This document shows positions 23,936 through 32,073 of a stretch of DNA of 38,335 nucleotides, in pieces. Source of the DNA: UMGS946 sp048421225 (GTDB lineage Bacteria > Bacillota > Clostridia > Christensenellales > CAG-138); NCBI GenBank assembly GCA_048421225.1, contig DBFNRV010000092.1, positions 1 to 38,335 of the forward strand, given 5' to 3'. The translations under genes and the position numbers were made by a program. Positions within the stretch are counted from its first letter, which is position 1. The number at the start of each line of letters is the position of its first letter. The notes beneath the pieces are model-generated. The model was not told where the DNA came from. It was given only the letters and a program-made list of their open reading frames with translations, and made no database searches.

Positions 23936-24855
23936 AGGTTGACCTCCGTACCGGTGGTTTTATCTGAGGGGCTTTTATTTGCGCGCCTTCTGATCTGCGC
24001 CAATACTAAGCCTATAACAATTATAGCACATCCGAATATCATCCTCAATTCCAACTTTTCTCCCAGGAACATCACTCCGAATATACACCCAAACGGGGCC
24101 TCAAGGCACAGGAATAGCGACGCGTATGAAGGCGATGCATATTTTATGCCGATATTTTGAAGCAAAAGCGCGATTAGGGTTGCCGCAATCCCTACATATG
24201 CAAGGCTAAGCCATGTATCCGATGAAATTGAGACAGCGGGCGTTTCAAAAAACAGGGAGGCGGCCCACGCGAACAGCGCCGCAAACATGAACTGCAGGCA
24301 CGTCAACATCATTATGTTATCACCCTCATCGGTAAAAATGCCTACCAGGCATATATGCAGCGCAAATAAAACGCCGGATAGCAGCGTAAGCCCGTAACCA
24401 AGCATTTTTCCTGACGATGCGTCCGTGCCGCCCAATGAAAGCACGCCTATTCCGGCAAGGCATAAAAGGGCGGCTATTAATTCGTTTGCGGATGGCTTTT
24501 TGCGCCTAAATCCCCACATGAGCAGCGGCACTAAAACAACATAGATTGCCGTGATGAAAGCGTTTTCGCCCACCGTAGTCAAGGCAAGTCCGTACGTCTG
24601 AGTGGCGAAGGCCGCATATAACGCCGCGCCGACTAAAGCACCGTGAACCAAAAGCCGGGCGCACAGCGACCTGCGATATTTTACCAGAATAAATGACAGT
24701 CCGAGCGCGCCTATCGAAAACCTGACGGCCAGTATTGTGTTTGTAGGCAGTACGTCCAGCGTGTTTTTCATTACTACAAAGCTGGCGCCCCATATTGCCG
24801 CCGCAATAATCAGCATAAGGCTTGCTCCCGCGGTCTTTGTCTTCAGATTAGCCAT
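23932..24855 (-). CDS. EamA-family (DMT superfamily) transporter under lysine riboswitch control
   Basis: 307 aa with about ten hydrophobic helices arranged as two EamA repeats (first begins IIAAAIWGASFVVMKNTL, second near LLSGVLFALHICLVGIF, ending with PSYASLFLCLEAPFGCIFGVMFLGE). This is the drug/metabolite transporter fold used for amino acid export and other metabolites. The frame stays open upstream to 24981, but ATG at 24855 with GGAGGAGAG just before it is clearly the start; the longer frame would run into the riboswitch terminator. Because the leader contains a lysine riboswitch, lysine or a lysine-derived compound is the best guess for substrate. Direction of transport cannot be read from sequence. 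Confidence 0.88.
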   Translation of the reverse strand: MANLKTKTAGASLMLIIAAAIWGASFVVMKNTLDVLPTNTILAVRFSIGALGLSFILVKYRRSLCARLLVHGALVGAALYAAFATQTYGLALTTVGENAFITAIYVVLVPLLMWGFRRKKPSANELIAALLCLAGIGVLSLGGTDASSGKMLGYGLTLLSGVLFALHICLVGIFTDEGDNIMMLTCLQFMFAALFAWAASLFFETPAVSISSDTWLSLAYVGIAATLIALLLQNIGIKYASPSYASLFLCLEAPFGCIFGVMFLGEKLELRMIFGCAIIVIGLVLAQIRRRANKSPSDKTTGTEVNL

Positions 24856-24959
24856 TACACTCTCCTCCTTTTTTAAATCGTTGCCGCGCCCCTTAGCTGA
24901 AAAAAAAGACGCGCAGCGGCACAAATCAACGTAATGCCGATAGCGCGCCATCCAGAAAC

Positions 24960-24997
24960 AAAAAACTATTGAATACCACACCAGTGATTTTCAATAG
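24960..24997 (-). terminator. Riboswitch expression platform of the transporter unit
   Basis: On the minus strand CTATTGAA (complement of 24990-24997) pairs with TTCAATAG (complement of 24966-24973) over a 16-base loop and is followed by TTTTTTG. As in the first copy, the 5' arm contains the CTATT that forms the 3' strand of aptamer stem P1, so ligand-stabilised P1 would block the terminator. Confidence 0.87.
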
Positions 24998-25163
24998 CTC
25001 TTCACCACATAGGATGACAGTCGCAATGCGCTGGGCATTGCGCCCAAGCAATCAGGGAGGAGCTATCCTGAAAACTTTCGGCGACATGCACATTCGCGTA
25101 CAGCCTTGCATGCTCCCATGCTTTGCATCCATTCGTTACCTTGCCCTGTCGCGCCTCTATTCC
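24993..25163 (-). ncRNA. Second lysine riboswitch, upstream of the EamA transporter
   Basis: Read on the minus strand, this has the same ordered elements as the copy before kal: GGAATAGAGGCGCGA (P1 and junction, from about 25163 down), CAAGGTAACGA, a GTCGCCGAAAG core, GCTTGGGCGCAATGC, GCATTGCGACTGTC and the closing CTATT at 24993-24997. The peripheral arms differ while the core is kept, as expected for a functional duplicated RNA. It lies between its own promoter and an intrinsic terminator, in convergent orientation to the first copy. Confidence 0.93.
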
Positions 25164-25184
25164 AGTATTTTAATGTACATAGTT

Positions 25185-25214
25185 ATTATATTATAATGAT
25201 TTTATTGATGTCAA
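25185..25214 (-). promoter_or_regulatory. Sigma-A promoter of the transporter unit
   Basis: On the minus strand TTGACA (complement of 25209-25214) and TATAAT (complement of 25185-25190) are separated by 18 bp, about 20-25 bases before the aptamer. An overlapping second TATAAT at 25190-25195 is spaced too closely. Confidence 0.88.
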
Positions 25215-25466
25215 CACATAAGCGTGGTTTCTCATCTTTATATATCCTTTTGGATATCAATCAGCTATATGATCATAGAAAATACCCGTGGGCGGGGCTG
25301 GCCTTGTTCCATGTGCCGAATCGCTTAATTGTGGCGTGCATTTCACAGAAATGACACCAAAACCATGCAGGAATTTTGCACAGGGTGGGGAATATATTAA
25401 ATAATGCTGATAAAGGCGCTTGGATATGTGCGGCGCGCAAATGGAGCAGATGAAAGGAGAATGAGT
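25215..25466. other. Intergenic region between the divergent transporter unit and hpf
   Basis: About 250 bp with no credible ORF. It must contain the hpf promoter; TTTGCA near 25375 followed by AT-rich AATATATTAAAT is a weak candidate. I see no further riboswitch. Confidence 0.4.
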
Positions 25467-26000
25467 ATGCGTATCTTGATTACCGGTAAAAACATTGAGG
25501 TATCGGACTATCTTCGCGAATTAGTAAATAAGAAGGTTTCGAAGCTGGAAAGGTATTTTCCTAACGATACCGTTGCCCAAGTTACGATGGCGGTTGAGCG
25601 AAGCCGCCATATAGTAGAGGTAACGATACCTTACAGCGGCGGGATTATTCGCGGCGAAGAGGTTACGGGCGATATGTACGCATCGATAGACAATGTGCTG
25701 GATAAGCTGGAAAAGCAGATCATTAAGCACAGGACCAGACTCGAAAAGAACCTCCGCGCCGGAGCGTTTAAACCGGAGGAGGGTTTCATCGCTGATGCGG
25801 CGGAGGATGCGGACGATGAACCGGCGCATTTGGTCAGGGTAAAGCGCTTTGATATGAAGCCGATGACGGTGGAGGAGGCCATGCTTCAGCTTCAGTTGCT
25901 GGGCCACGCTTTCTATGTCTTTTCAAATGCCGATACGGACGATATAAATGTTATATACTTGCGCAAGGATGGCAACTTTGGTCTGATCGAACCGGCATAA
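25467..26000 (+). CDS. hpf: Ribosome hibernation promoting factor, long form
   Basis: 177 aa, the size of the long HPF that dimerises 70S ribosomes into 100S particles in Firmicutes. The N-terminal S30AE domain (about 1-95) includes MRILITGKNIEVSDYLRELVNKKVSKLERYF. A linker leads to the C-terminal dimerisation domain with VRVKRFDMKPMTVEEAMLQLQLLGHAFYVFSNADTDDINVIYLRKDGNFGLIEP split over about 120-177. AAGGAG eight bases upstream favours ATG 25467 over 25461. It is followed by its own strong terminator. Confidence 0.94.
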   Translation: MRILITGKNIEVSDYLRELVNKKVSKLERYFPNDTVAQVTMAVERSRHIVEVTIPYSGGIIRGEEVTGDMYASIDNVLDKLEKQIIKHRTRLEKNLRAGAFKPEEGFIADAAEDADDEPAHLVRVKRFDMKPMTVEEAMLQLQLLGHAFYVFSNADTDDINVIYLRKDGNFGLIEPA

Positions 26001-26031
26001 GCCTTTAATACAGAGAAAAAGCGGGAGTAAC

Positions 26032-26057
26032 GGGCGGCCTATGGCCGCCCTTGTTTT
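26032..26057 (+). terminator. Rho-independent terminator of hpf
   Basis: GGGCGGCC (26032-26039) and GGCCGCCC (26043-26050) form a perfect stem with a 3-base loop, followed by TTGTTTTAAA. Confidence 0.9.
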
Positions 26058-26116
26058 AAATATCACCACAAATCAAGCCGATAATATGAAATAAAGAATA
26101 AAATTTAAGGATAAAT

Positions 26117-26134
26117 ATAGCGGCGCGCCGCTAT
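26117..26134. repeat. Perfect 18-bp palindrome upstream of pth
   Basis: ATAGCGGCGCGCCGCTAT, fully self-complementary, in AT-rich flanks. It is about 30 bp from being adjacent to any promoter box and has no T-run. Could be an operator or a stable hairpin; function unknown. The rest of 26058-26281 contains an imperfect GGCCAA/TTGGCC hairpin (26177-26196) and the pth promoter. Confidence 0.6.
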
Positions 26135-26215
26135 TTAAGGGGTTTGAGGCTTATTGACCGGCTATAGAAACGGGATGGCCAATAGGGGTTTTGGCCGTGT
26201 CTATCGAAAAAATGT

Positions 26216-26243
26216 TTGCAACTTCATGGTTTGAGTTTATAAT
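26216..26243 (+). promoter_or_regulatory. Probable promoter of the pth-mfd run
   Basis: TTGCAA (26216-26221) and TATAAT (26238-26243), 16-bp spacer, about 40 bases before the pth start. Confidence 0.6.
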
Positions 26244-26281
26244 ATAATAGTTTAATTAAGTTGGAAGCTTGCGGAGGCGGA

Positions 26282-26884
26282 ATGTATATTTTAGTGGGCC
26301 TTGGAAATCCAGGGTTGGAATATAGGGACACGCGGCACAATATCGGTTTTATGACCATTGACATGCTCAGCGATAAATTCGGCGTGCTTTTAAACAAGCG
26401 GGCCCACCGCGCGCTTATAGGCGAAACTCGCGTCAACGGCGAGCGCGTGGTTTTGGCAAAGCCGCAGACGTATATGAACCTGTCCGGTGAAAGCGTCAGG
26501 GACATAATGAATTGGTATAAGGCTGACCATGACGGTCTTGTCGTCATATACGACGATATTGATCTTCCCTTAGGCAGCGTTAGAATCCGTGAGAGGGGCA
26601 GTTCAGGAACGCACAATGGAATGAAAAGCATCATCTATCAACTTGGATACGATGATTTTCCGCGCATACGCGTGGGAATAGGCTCGTCCGACGGCAGGCA
26701 GCTTGCCTCGTATGTTCTGGGGGTTCCGGACAAGAGCGAGCGTGAATTGCTGAAGGCTGCCATGAGAATGGCCGCAGATGCGGCCGCTATGATAGTTGAG
26801 GGCCGGATAAAGGACGCTCAGGCCCTATATAACAAAAAGGGAAAGACCTTGAGGAAGGAATCCGAGCAACCATCGGATAGGTAG
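26282..26884 (+). CDS. pth: Peptidyl-tRNA hydrolase
   Basis: 200 aa, normal size. Signature MYILVGLGNPGLEYRDTRHNIGF with the catalytic His in TRHN, then PQTYMNLSGESV and VVIYDDIDLPLGSVRIRERGSSGTHNGMKSI, and YDDFPRIRVGIG. It releases peptides from peptidyl-tRNAs that drop off ribosomes. GGAGG just before ATG 26282 sets the start. mfd begins two bases after its stop, as in many Firmicutes. Confidence 0.97.
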   Translation: MYILVGLGNPGLEYRDTRHNIGFMTIDMLSDKFGVLLNKRAHRALIGETRVNGERVVLAKPQTYMNLSGESVRDIMNWYKADHDGLVVIYDDIDLPLGSVRIRERGSSGTHNGMKSIIYQLGYDDFPRIRVGIGSSDGRQLASYVLGVPDKSERELLKAAMRMAADAAAMIVEGRIKDAQALYNKKGKTLRKESEQPSDR

Positions 26885-26886
26885 GT

Positions 26887-29800
26887 ATGCATCCAATTCT
26901 TAAAACTCTCGGACACTCGGAGGAATACAGGCGATTGTGCGCGGCTGTCAGCGAAGGCCGCGGCCCTGTCAGCGTATTTGGGCTTAACGAAGCGCATAAA
27001 ACGCATATGGCGTCGGCAATCGCGGCTGAAGCGGGCATGTGCGGGCTTTATATCGCCCCAAACGAGCCGGCCGCGCTTTCGGCGTACGAAGATATCGCTA
27101 AATATAATGAAAACGCGCTTCTGTTTCCTACCAGGGATATATCGCTTGCGGCGAACGCTTATGCGGTATCGGCCGAAATAGAGATGCGCAGGATAGAAGT
27201 TCTGTCGCGGCTCAGCGAGGGCGAGCCGTGCTTTATAGTTGCGCCTATAGAAGCCCTTTTGCAGCGCCTTGCCCAGCCAGCCGTTATAAATTCATTTATA
27301 TACACGCTTAAGATCGGAGATTCAATAGAGTCCGACGAGCTATTGGGGGGCCTTGCGTCGGCCGGCTATGAGCGCGCAGACCTCTGCGAGGAAAGGGGCC
27401 AGATGGCCCGCAGAGGGGGTTATATTGATGTTTTTCCTATAGACGCCGCGTATCCTGTTAGAATTGAATTCTTTGATACGGATATAGACACGATGCGCGA
27501 GTACGACCCGCTTACCCAGCGTTCAACGCACAACACGGAATCTGTCAGGATACCGCCGGCTACAGAGGTCCCATGCGGCAGCCTTGCCATGCGGGCGGCA
27601 GCTTCGAGAATGAAAGGCATTGACGCGTTCAACGAGGCAAGGGAGCTCCTTGAACAGGGTATTATGCCCATAGACCCGCTGAATCTGCTTCCGATGCTGT
27701 ATCAGGATGGGGCGTGCCTGCTAGACTACCTTCCTGATAGTACTGTAACTTTTTTCGACGAACCTCCAAGGTCGGAAGAAAGCTCAAACATAGCGTACAG
27801 CATCTTCATGGAGTCGCTTAGCGGCTTTATATCGCAGGGGGCGGCGCATAAGTCGCAGGCGGACCTAATGTTTCCACCGTCAGAGGTCATATCAAGGCTT
27901 GACGCGGGAAAAACAGTTATGTTATACACGCTGACCAGCACCTATAATGCCATTAGGCCGAAAGCCCTGTTCAGCTTTAACACTCGGTCGATACCAAGCT
28001 ACCTCAAGGTTGACGAGCTTCTCAGGGACGACATTATCCACTGGAGGAGGAACGCAACGGCCGTTGCCATTTTCGCAGGGGTCCATGCGGACAGGATCGG
28101 CGAGAGCCTTCAGGAGATGGGCCTGGACGCGCCGACGGCGGAGTCGCTGGATCGCGAGCTGGTTCCCGGGGAGCTGATAATAGTACGCGAGTCGCTGTCG
28201 CGCGGCTTTGAATATCCAGCGCTGCATACCGCGGTAATCACCGAATACGAACTGTTTGGAGCGGCAAAGCGTCCCGCGCCAAAGAAGGCTAAAAAACATC
28301 AGCTGGCGTTTTCAGAACTCAATGTCGGCGACCTTATCGTTCATGAGGTTCATGGCATAGGGCGTTTTGCCGGCGTGGAAACGATAGAGGCCGACGGCAG
28401 GATAAGGGACTATATACGCCTGATATACCGCGACGGAAACTCGCTTTGCCTGCCGACAGACCAGCTTGACAGGGTACAGCGGTACGTCGGCACAGGTGAA
28501 GAACCGCCGAAGCTTTCAAAGATAGGATCGTCGGAGTGGCAGAAAACGGTATCACGGGCGCGCGAAGGCGTAAAAAAGCTTGCCTTCGACCTGGCCAAGC
28601 TATACGGTGAAAGGGCGTCCAGAAGGGGCTTTAGCTTTTCGCCGGATACGCCGTGGCAGACCATGATGGAATCGGATTTCCCATATGAGGAAACGCCGGA
28701 CCAGCTTACTTGCATTGATGAAATAAAGCGGGATATGGAGAGTCCGCGGGTTATGGACCGGCTGCTGTGCGGAGACGTGGGATATGGCAAGACCGAGGTG
28801 GCGCTGAGGGCGGTGTTTAAGGCCGTTATGGACTCAAAGCAGGTGATATTCCTGGTGCCCACCACCATTTTGGCCCAGCAGCACTATAATACGGCGGTGT
28901 CAAGGTTTGCGGGATTTCCCGTAAGGGTGCGCATGCTTTCAAGGTTTACCCCCAAAAAGGAGGTGGGGCAGACGCTTGATGAACTGGAGTCCGGCAAGGC
29001 CGACGTTGTCATTGGAACCCACAGGCTGCTTGGAAAGGACGTTAAATTCAGGGATCCGGGTCTGTTCGTGATAGATGAGGAGCATAGGTTTGGCGTTGGT
29101 CATAAGGAACAGATAAAGGAGCTGAAAAAGGACCTCGACGTTTTGACCCTAAGCGCTACGCCGATACCGCGCACGCTTCATATGTCCATGACGGGGATAA
29201 GGGATATGTCCGTGATTGAAACCCCGCCCGAGCACCGCTATCCTGTGCGCACTTTTGTAATGGAGTATTCCGAATCAATGGTGAGGGAAGCCGTATTAAA
29301 GGAGATGGGCAGGGGCGGGCAGGTGTTCTTTGTATACAACAGGGTACAGGATATGGAAAGGTTTGCCGGAAAGCTCCGCGGCATTATGCCGGAGGCCAGG
29401 ATAGCCTTCGCGCACGGCCAAATGCCGGAAAGAACGCTTGAACGCACAATGCTTGAGTTTATAGAGCACAAGTATGACCTGTTGCTTTGCAGCACCATAA
29501 TTGAGAGCGGCCTTGATATAAACAACGTGAATACCATAATTATATATGACGCCGATAAGCTTGGGCTTGCGCAGCTATATCAGCTCAGGGGCAGGGTGGG
29601 CCGAGGAACACGCCTGGCTTATGCGTACCTTATGACCAAGAGCGGGGCTGTGCTTACCGAGGTTGCGGCAAAACGCCTGAAGGCTATAGGCGAGTTTACT
29701 CAGTTTGGATCGGGCTTCAAAATAGCGATGCGTGACCTTGAAATAAGGGGAGCGGGCAATATCCTTGGGCCAGAGCAGCATGGATTTATGTCCCAGGTGG

Positions 29801-30330
29801 GATATGAGATGTATCTAAGGCTGATCGACCAGGCTGTTAAGGAAGCCAGGGGGGAGGAGCAGAGGGAACAGGTTCACTGTGTGGTAAACATACCGCTTGA
29901 CGCGAATATACCTCCAAAATATATCACAAGGCCAGAGGAGCGCATGTCAATGTACCGCCGCATTGCGTCTATAAAGTCGAAAGAGGACATGCATGATGTA
30001 CAGGACGAGCTGATAGACCGCTACGGAGACATACCGGAAACCGCACAAAACCTCCTTGACATAGCCGTAATAAAGGGAAGCGCAGAGGCTGCTTACATAA
30101 CAAACCTCAGCATAAACGATGGGGAGGTCAGATTCGCGTTTGACAGCGGCGCGCCGATCGATCCGGCAAGGCTGCTTAAACTAGCAAAACGCATAAGGGG
30201 GGCAAGGTTCTTTATGGCCGAAACGCCAGTGTTGCAGATAATCCAGAAAAATGCTACAATACCTAATATAATGCGCTCTTTGTTACAAATTATTCACGCT
30301 CTGGTTGATTGCATTGATAGTAAAAGATGA
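26887..30330 (+). CDS. mfd: Transcription-repair coupling factor
   Basis: 1147 aa, typical. In order: a UvrB-homology region at the N-terminus (about 1-330), a middle region, the RNA polymerase interacting domain (about 475-545, with FSELNVGDLIVHEVHGIGRFAGVE), a RecG-like translocase with Walker A GDVGYGKTE (about 627-635) and DEEH box (about 729), motif VI QLRGRVGRGTRLAYAYL, and the C-terminal TRCF domain (PPKYITRPEERMSMYRRIA). It displaces stalled RNA polymerase and recruits UvrA. It is cotranscribed with pth. Confidence 0.97.
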   Translation: MHPILKTLGHSEEYRRLCAAVSEGRGPVSVFGLNEAHKTHMASAIAAEAGMCGLYIAPNEPAALSAYEDIAKYNENALLFPTRDISLAANAYAVSAEIEMRRIEVLSRLSEGEPCFIVAPIEALLQRLAQPAVINSFIYTLKIGDSIESDELLGGLASAGYERADLCEERGQMARRGGYIDVFPIDAAYPVRIEFFDTDIDTMREYDPLTQRSTHNTESVRIPPATEVPCGSLAMRAAASRMKGIDAFNEARELLEQGIMPIDPLNLLPMLYQDGACLLDYLPDSTVTFFDEPPRSEESSNIAYSIFMESLSGFISQGAAHKSQADLMFPPSEVISRLDAGKTVMLYTLTSTYNAIRPKALFSFNTRSIPSYLKVDELLRDDIIHWRRNATAVAIFAGVHADRIGESLQEMGLDAPTAESLDRELVPGELIIVRESLSRGFEYPALHTAVITEYELFGAAKRPAPKKAKKHQLAFSELNVGDLIVHEVHGIGRFAGVETIEADGRIRDYIRLIYRDGNSLCLPTDQLDRVQRYVGTGEEPPKLSKIGSSEWQKTVSRAREGVKKLAFDLAKLYGERASRRGFSFSPDTPWQTMMESDFPYEETPDQLTCIDEIKRDMESPRVMDRLLCGDVGYGKTEVALRAVFKAVMDSKQVIFLVPTTILAQQHYNTAVSRFAGFPVRVRMLSRFTPKKEVGQTLDELESGKADVVIGTHRLLGKDVKFRDPGLFVIDEEHRFGVGHKEQIKELKKDLDVLTLSATPIPRTLHMSMTGIRDMSVIETPPEHRYPVRTFVMEYSESMVREAVLKEMGRGGQVFFVYNRVQDMERFAGKLRGIMPEARIAFAHGQMPERTLERTMLEFIEHKYDLLLCSTIIESGLDINNVNTIIIYDADKLGLAQLYQLRGRVGRGTRLAYAYLMTKSGAVLTEVAAKRLKAIGEFTQFGSGFKIAMRDLEIRGAGNILGPEQHGFMSQVGYEMYLRLIDQAVKEARGEEQREQVHCVVNIPLDANIPPKYITRPEERMSMYRRIASIKSKEDMHDVQDELIDRYGDIPETAQNLLDIAVIKGSAEAAYITNLSINDGEVRFAFDSGAPIDPARLLKLAKRIRGARFFMAETPVLQIIQKNATIPNIMRSLLQIIHALVDCIDSKR

Positions 30331-30419
30331 TATACTTATTGATGTAGGCGTAAGGGCGCTTTAACGGCGCTTGAGACTAAAGGTATATAAATTTATTCAG
30401 ATTCAAGGAGTTTTCCATA

Positions 30420-31814
30420 ATGAAAAGAGCAGTATGCATAGTCCTGTGCGCGATATTTATACTTGGGGCCGCAGCCGCCGCCTTTGTAGCGGTAGGATGC
30501 AACCTTAGCAACGCTGATACGGTTGTCGCGCAGGTAGGGGATAAAACCATCAAGCTTGGCGAGTTTGAGAGCATGTTTAACATGTACCTGACGACCTGGC
30601 AGAACTACGGTTATGATATGACCTCAAACGAGGAGGATCTGATAGCGTTTCAGGATAATATTCTGGATATGATGGTGGGGGAGCTTGTTGTCCTCTATCA
30701 GGGTGAAAAGCAGGGAATGCTTGAGCTTAACGACGAGCAGAAGGCGGAACTTCAGGAAAAGATAGATTATGATCTAAACGATCTGATAGAATACTATACG
30801 GATCTTGCCGAAGAGGAGGGCGCCGAGGATGTCGAAGCGAGGGTACGGGAGCTTGTGGAAGAGGAAGCCGAGCATTACGTCGGCTCAATGAGTTATGATG
30901 AATACATCGCCTATCTAAAGCAGACGGTAGAGGACAACTATAAGATCTCGGTTGTGGAGTCAAAGGCGCTAGAAAGCGTAACAGCCAGCGACGAGGACAT
31001 ACAGGCTTGGTATAATACAAAGCTTGAAGAGCAAAGGACCAAGTATGAAGACGACCCAAGCGCATATAAGGATGATATGGAGTATTATGATATGTATGGG
31101 GGAGAACCGATTTTATATACGCCAAATGGGTATCACAGAATCCTGCATATCTACACCACGGCAAAGAGCGGTCTTGGTAGCGATTATACGGCGCTTAAGG
31201 GCGAAATGGACGCGCTGCTCAGTGAATACGGGGAGCTTGCGGTTGCCGACGAAATTTCAGGCGAGGAAAACAATTCAGAGCGTCTTAAGGAGATAGTGAA
31301 GGAGTATCGGGACAAAAAGAAAGAAGCCGATGACATGTTCGAGGAACATTACAAAGACGCGCGGAATAAAATCGAAGAGGCATATGAAAAGCTTGAGGCA
31401 GGGAAGCCGTTTAGCGAAGTAATGATGGAATATACTGAAGACGTAAACGTTATTAATTTTGAGGCGCTCCAGCAAAAGGGCATGCTTATAAGCGACGGGG
31501 ATGAAGAAAGCTATGTGGACTGGTCTAAAGAGGTAAAAGACGCCTTTGCCGAGCTTAAAAAAGGAGAGTACTCCGATATGTTTATGGATGAAGACGGTTA
31601 TCACATAATCTACTATCTTGATGATGAAACCAGCGGCGAAGCGCCTTTGGAGGAGTGCAGGGAGGCTATAGCGGACCTGGTGGCCGCTGATACCCATACC
31701 TCTGAATGGCAGGCCTTGATAGAGGAGTGGAAGAACGACGAATCCGTAACCATTTACGCGGACCGTATCCGCCATGTGGGAAGGAAGGCGGAGGCAACTG
31801 GAAACGCTAATTAA
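30420..31814 (+). CDS. PrsA/SurA-like peptidyl-prolyl isomerase lipoprotein
   Basis: 464 aa. A signal peptide with lipobox VAVGC (Cys27) is followed by a SurA-type N-terminal chaperone region (about 35-200) starting DTVVAQVGDKTIKLGEFESMFN. A parvulin-like domain begins at about 236 (YHRILHIYTT) and ends at about 400 (EDGYHIIYYLDDE). Between its first strand and its helix lies an extra charged helical stretch of about 75 residues (about 255-330), and the usual GGDLG loop is missing, so isomerase activity is doubtful. It should help fold secreted proteins outside the membrane. AAGGAG precedes the ATG. Its place after mfd and before rqcP matches the Firmicute order. Confidence 0.85.
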   Translation: MKRAVCIVLCAIFILGAAAAAFVAVGCNLSNADTVVAQVGDKTIKLGEFESMFNMYLTTWQNYGYDMTSNEEDLIAFQDNILDMMVGELVVLYQGEKQGMLELNDEQKAELQEKIDYDLNDLIEYYTDLAEEEGAEDVEARVRELVEEEAEHYVGSMSYDEYIAYLKQTVEDNYKISVVESKALESVTASDEDIQAWYNTKLEEQRTKYEDDPSAYKDDMEYYDMYGGEPILYTPNGYHRILHIYTTAKSGLGSDYTALKGEMDALLSEYGELAVADEISGEENNSERLKEIVKEYRDKKKEADDMFEEHYKDARNKIEEAYEKLEAGKPFSEVMMEYTEDVNVINFEALQQKGMLISDGDEESYVDWSKEVKDAFAELKKGEYSDMFMDEDGYHIIYYLDDETSGEAPLEECREAIADLVAADTHTSEWQALIEEWKNDESVTIYADRIRHVGRKAEATGNAN

Positions 31815-31830
31815 CGGGGATTGATGTTAA

Positions 31831-32073
31831 ATGAGGTTAGATAAATATTTAAAGGTGTCCAGGATAATTAAAAGGCGCACGGTAGCTAACGAAGCCTGCG
31901 ACCTTGGCCGTGCCAGTATTAACGGCAAGGTTGCGAAGCCATCCAGCGAGGTCAAGGAGGGCGACGTGATAGAGGTGCGTATGGGCCAAAGAATTATGAA
32001 AATAAAGGTATTAAGCGTACAGGAACATGCGCTGAAGGCGGATGCTTCGGGGATGTACGAGATATTGACGTAA
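31831..32073 (+). CDS. rqcP: S4-domain ribosome quality control factor RqcP (YabO)
   Basis: 80 aa, essentially one S4 RNA-binding domain: MRLDKYLKVSRIIKRRTVANEACDLGR, then ASINGKVAKPSSEVKEGDVIEVRMGQR. This size and its place downstream of mfd match YabO/RqcP, which works with RqcH in adding alanine tails to stalled chains on 50S subunits. The stop codon abuts the ispDF start (TAAATG), so the two are tightly coupled. Confidence 0.9.
   Translation: MRLDKYLKVSRIIKRRTVANEACDLGRASINGKVAKPSSEVKEGDVIEVRMGQRIMKIKVLSVQEHALKADASGMYEILT

Noticed and set aside
24856..24981. N-terminal extension of 42 residues for the EamA transporter
   Set aside because: It would begin next to the riboswitch terminator and lacks a ribosome binding site, while ATG 24855 has GGAGGAGAG.
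24969..25354. Plus-strand ORFs of 75 and 82 aa
   Set aside because: Antisense to the second lysine riboswitch and its promoter; no ribosome binding sites.
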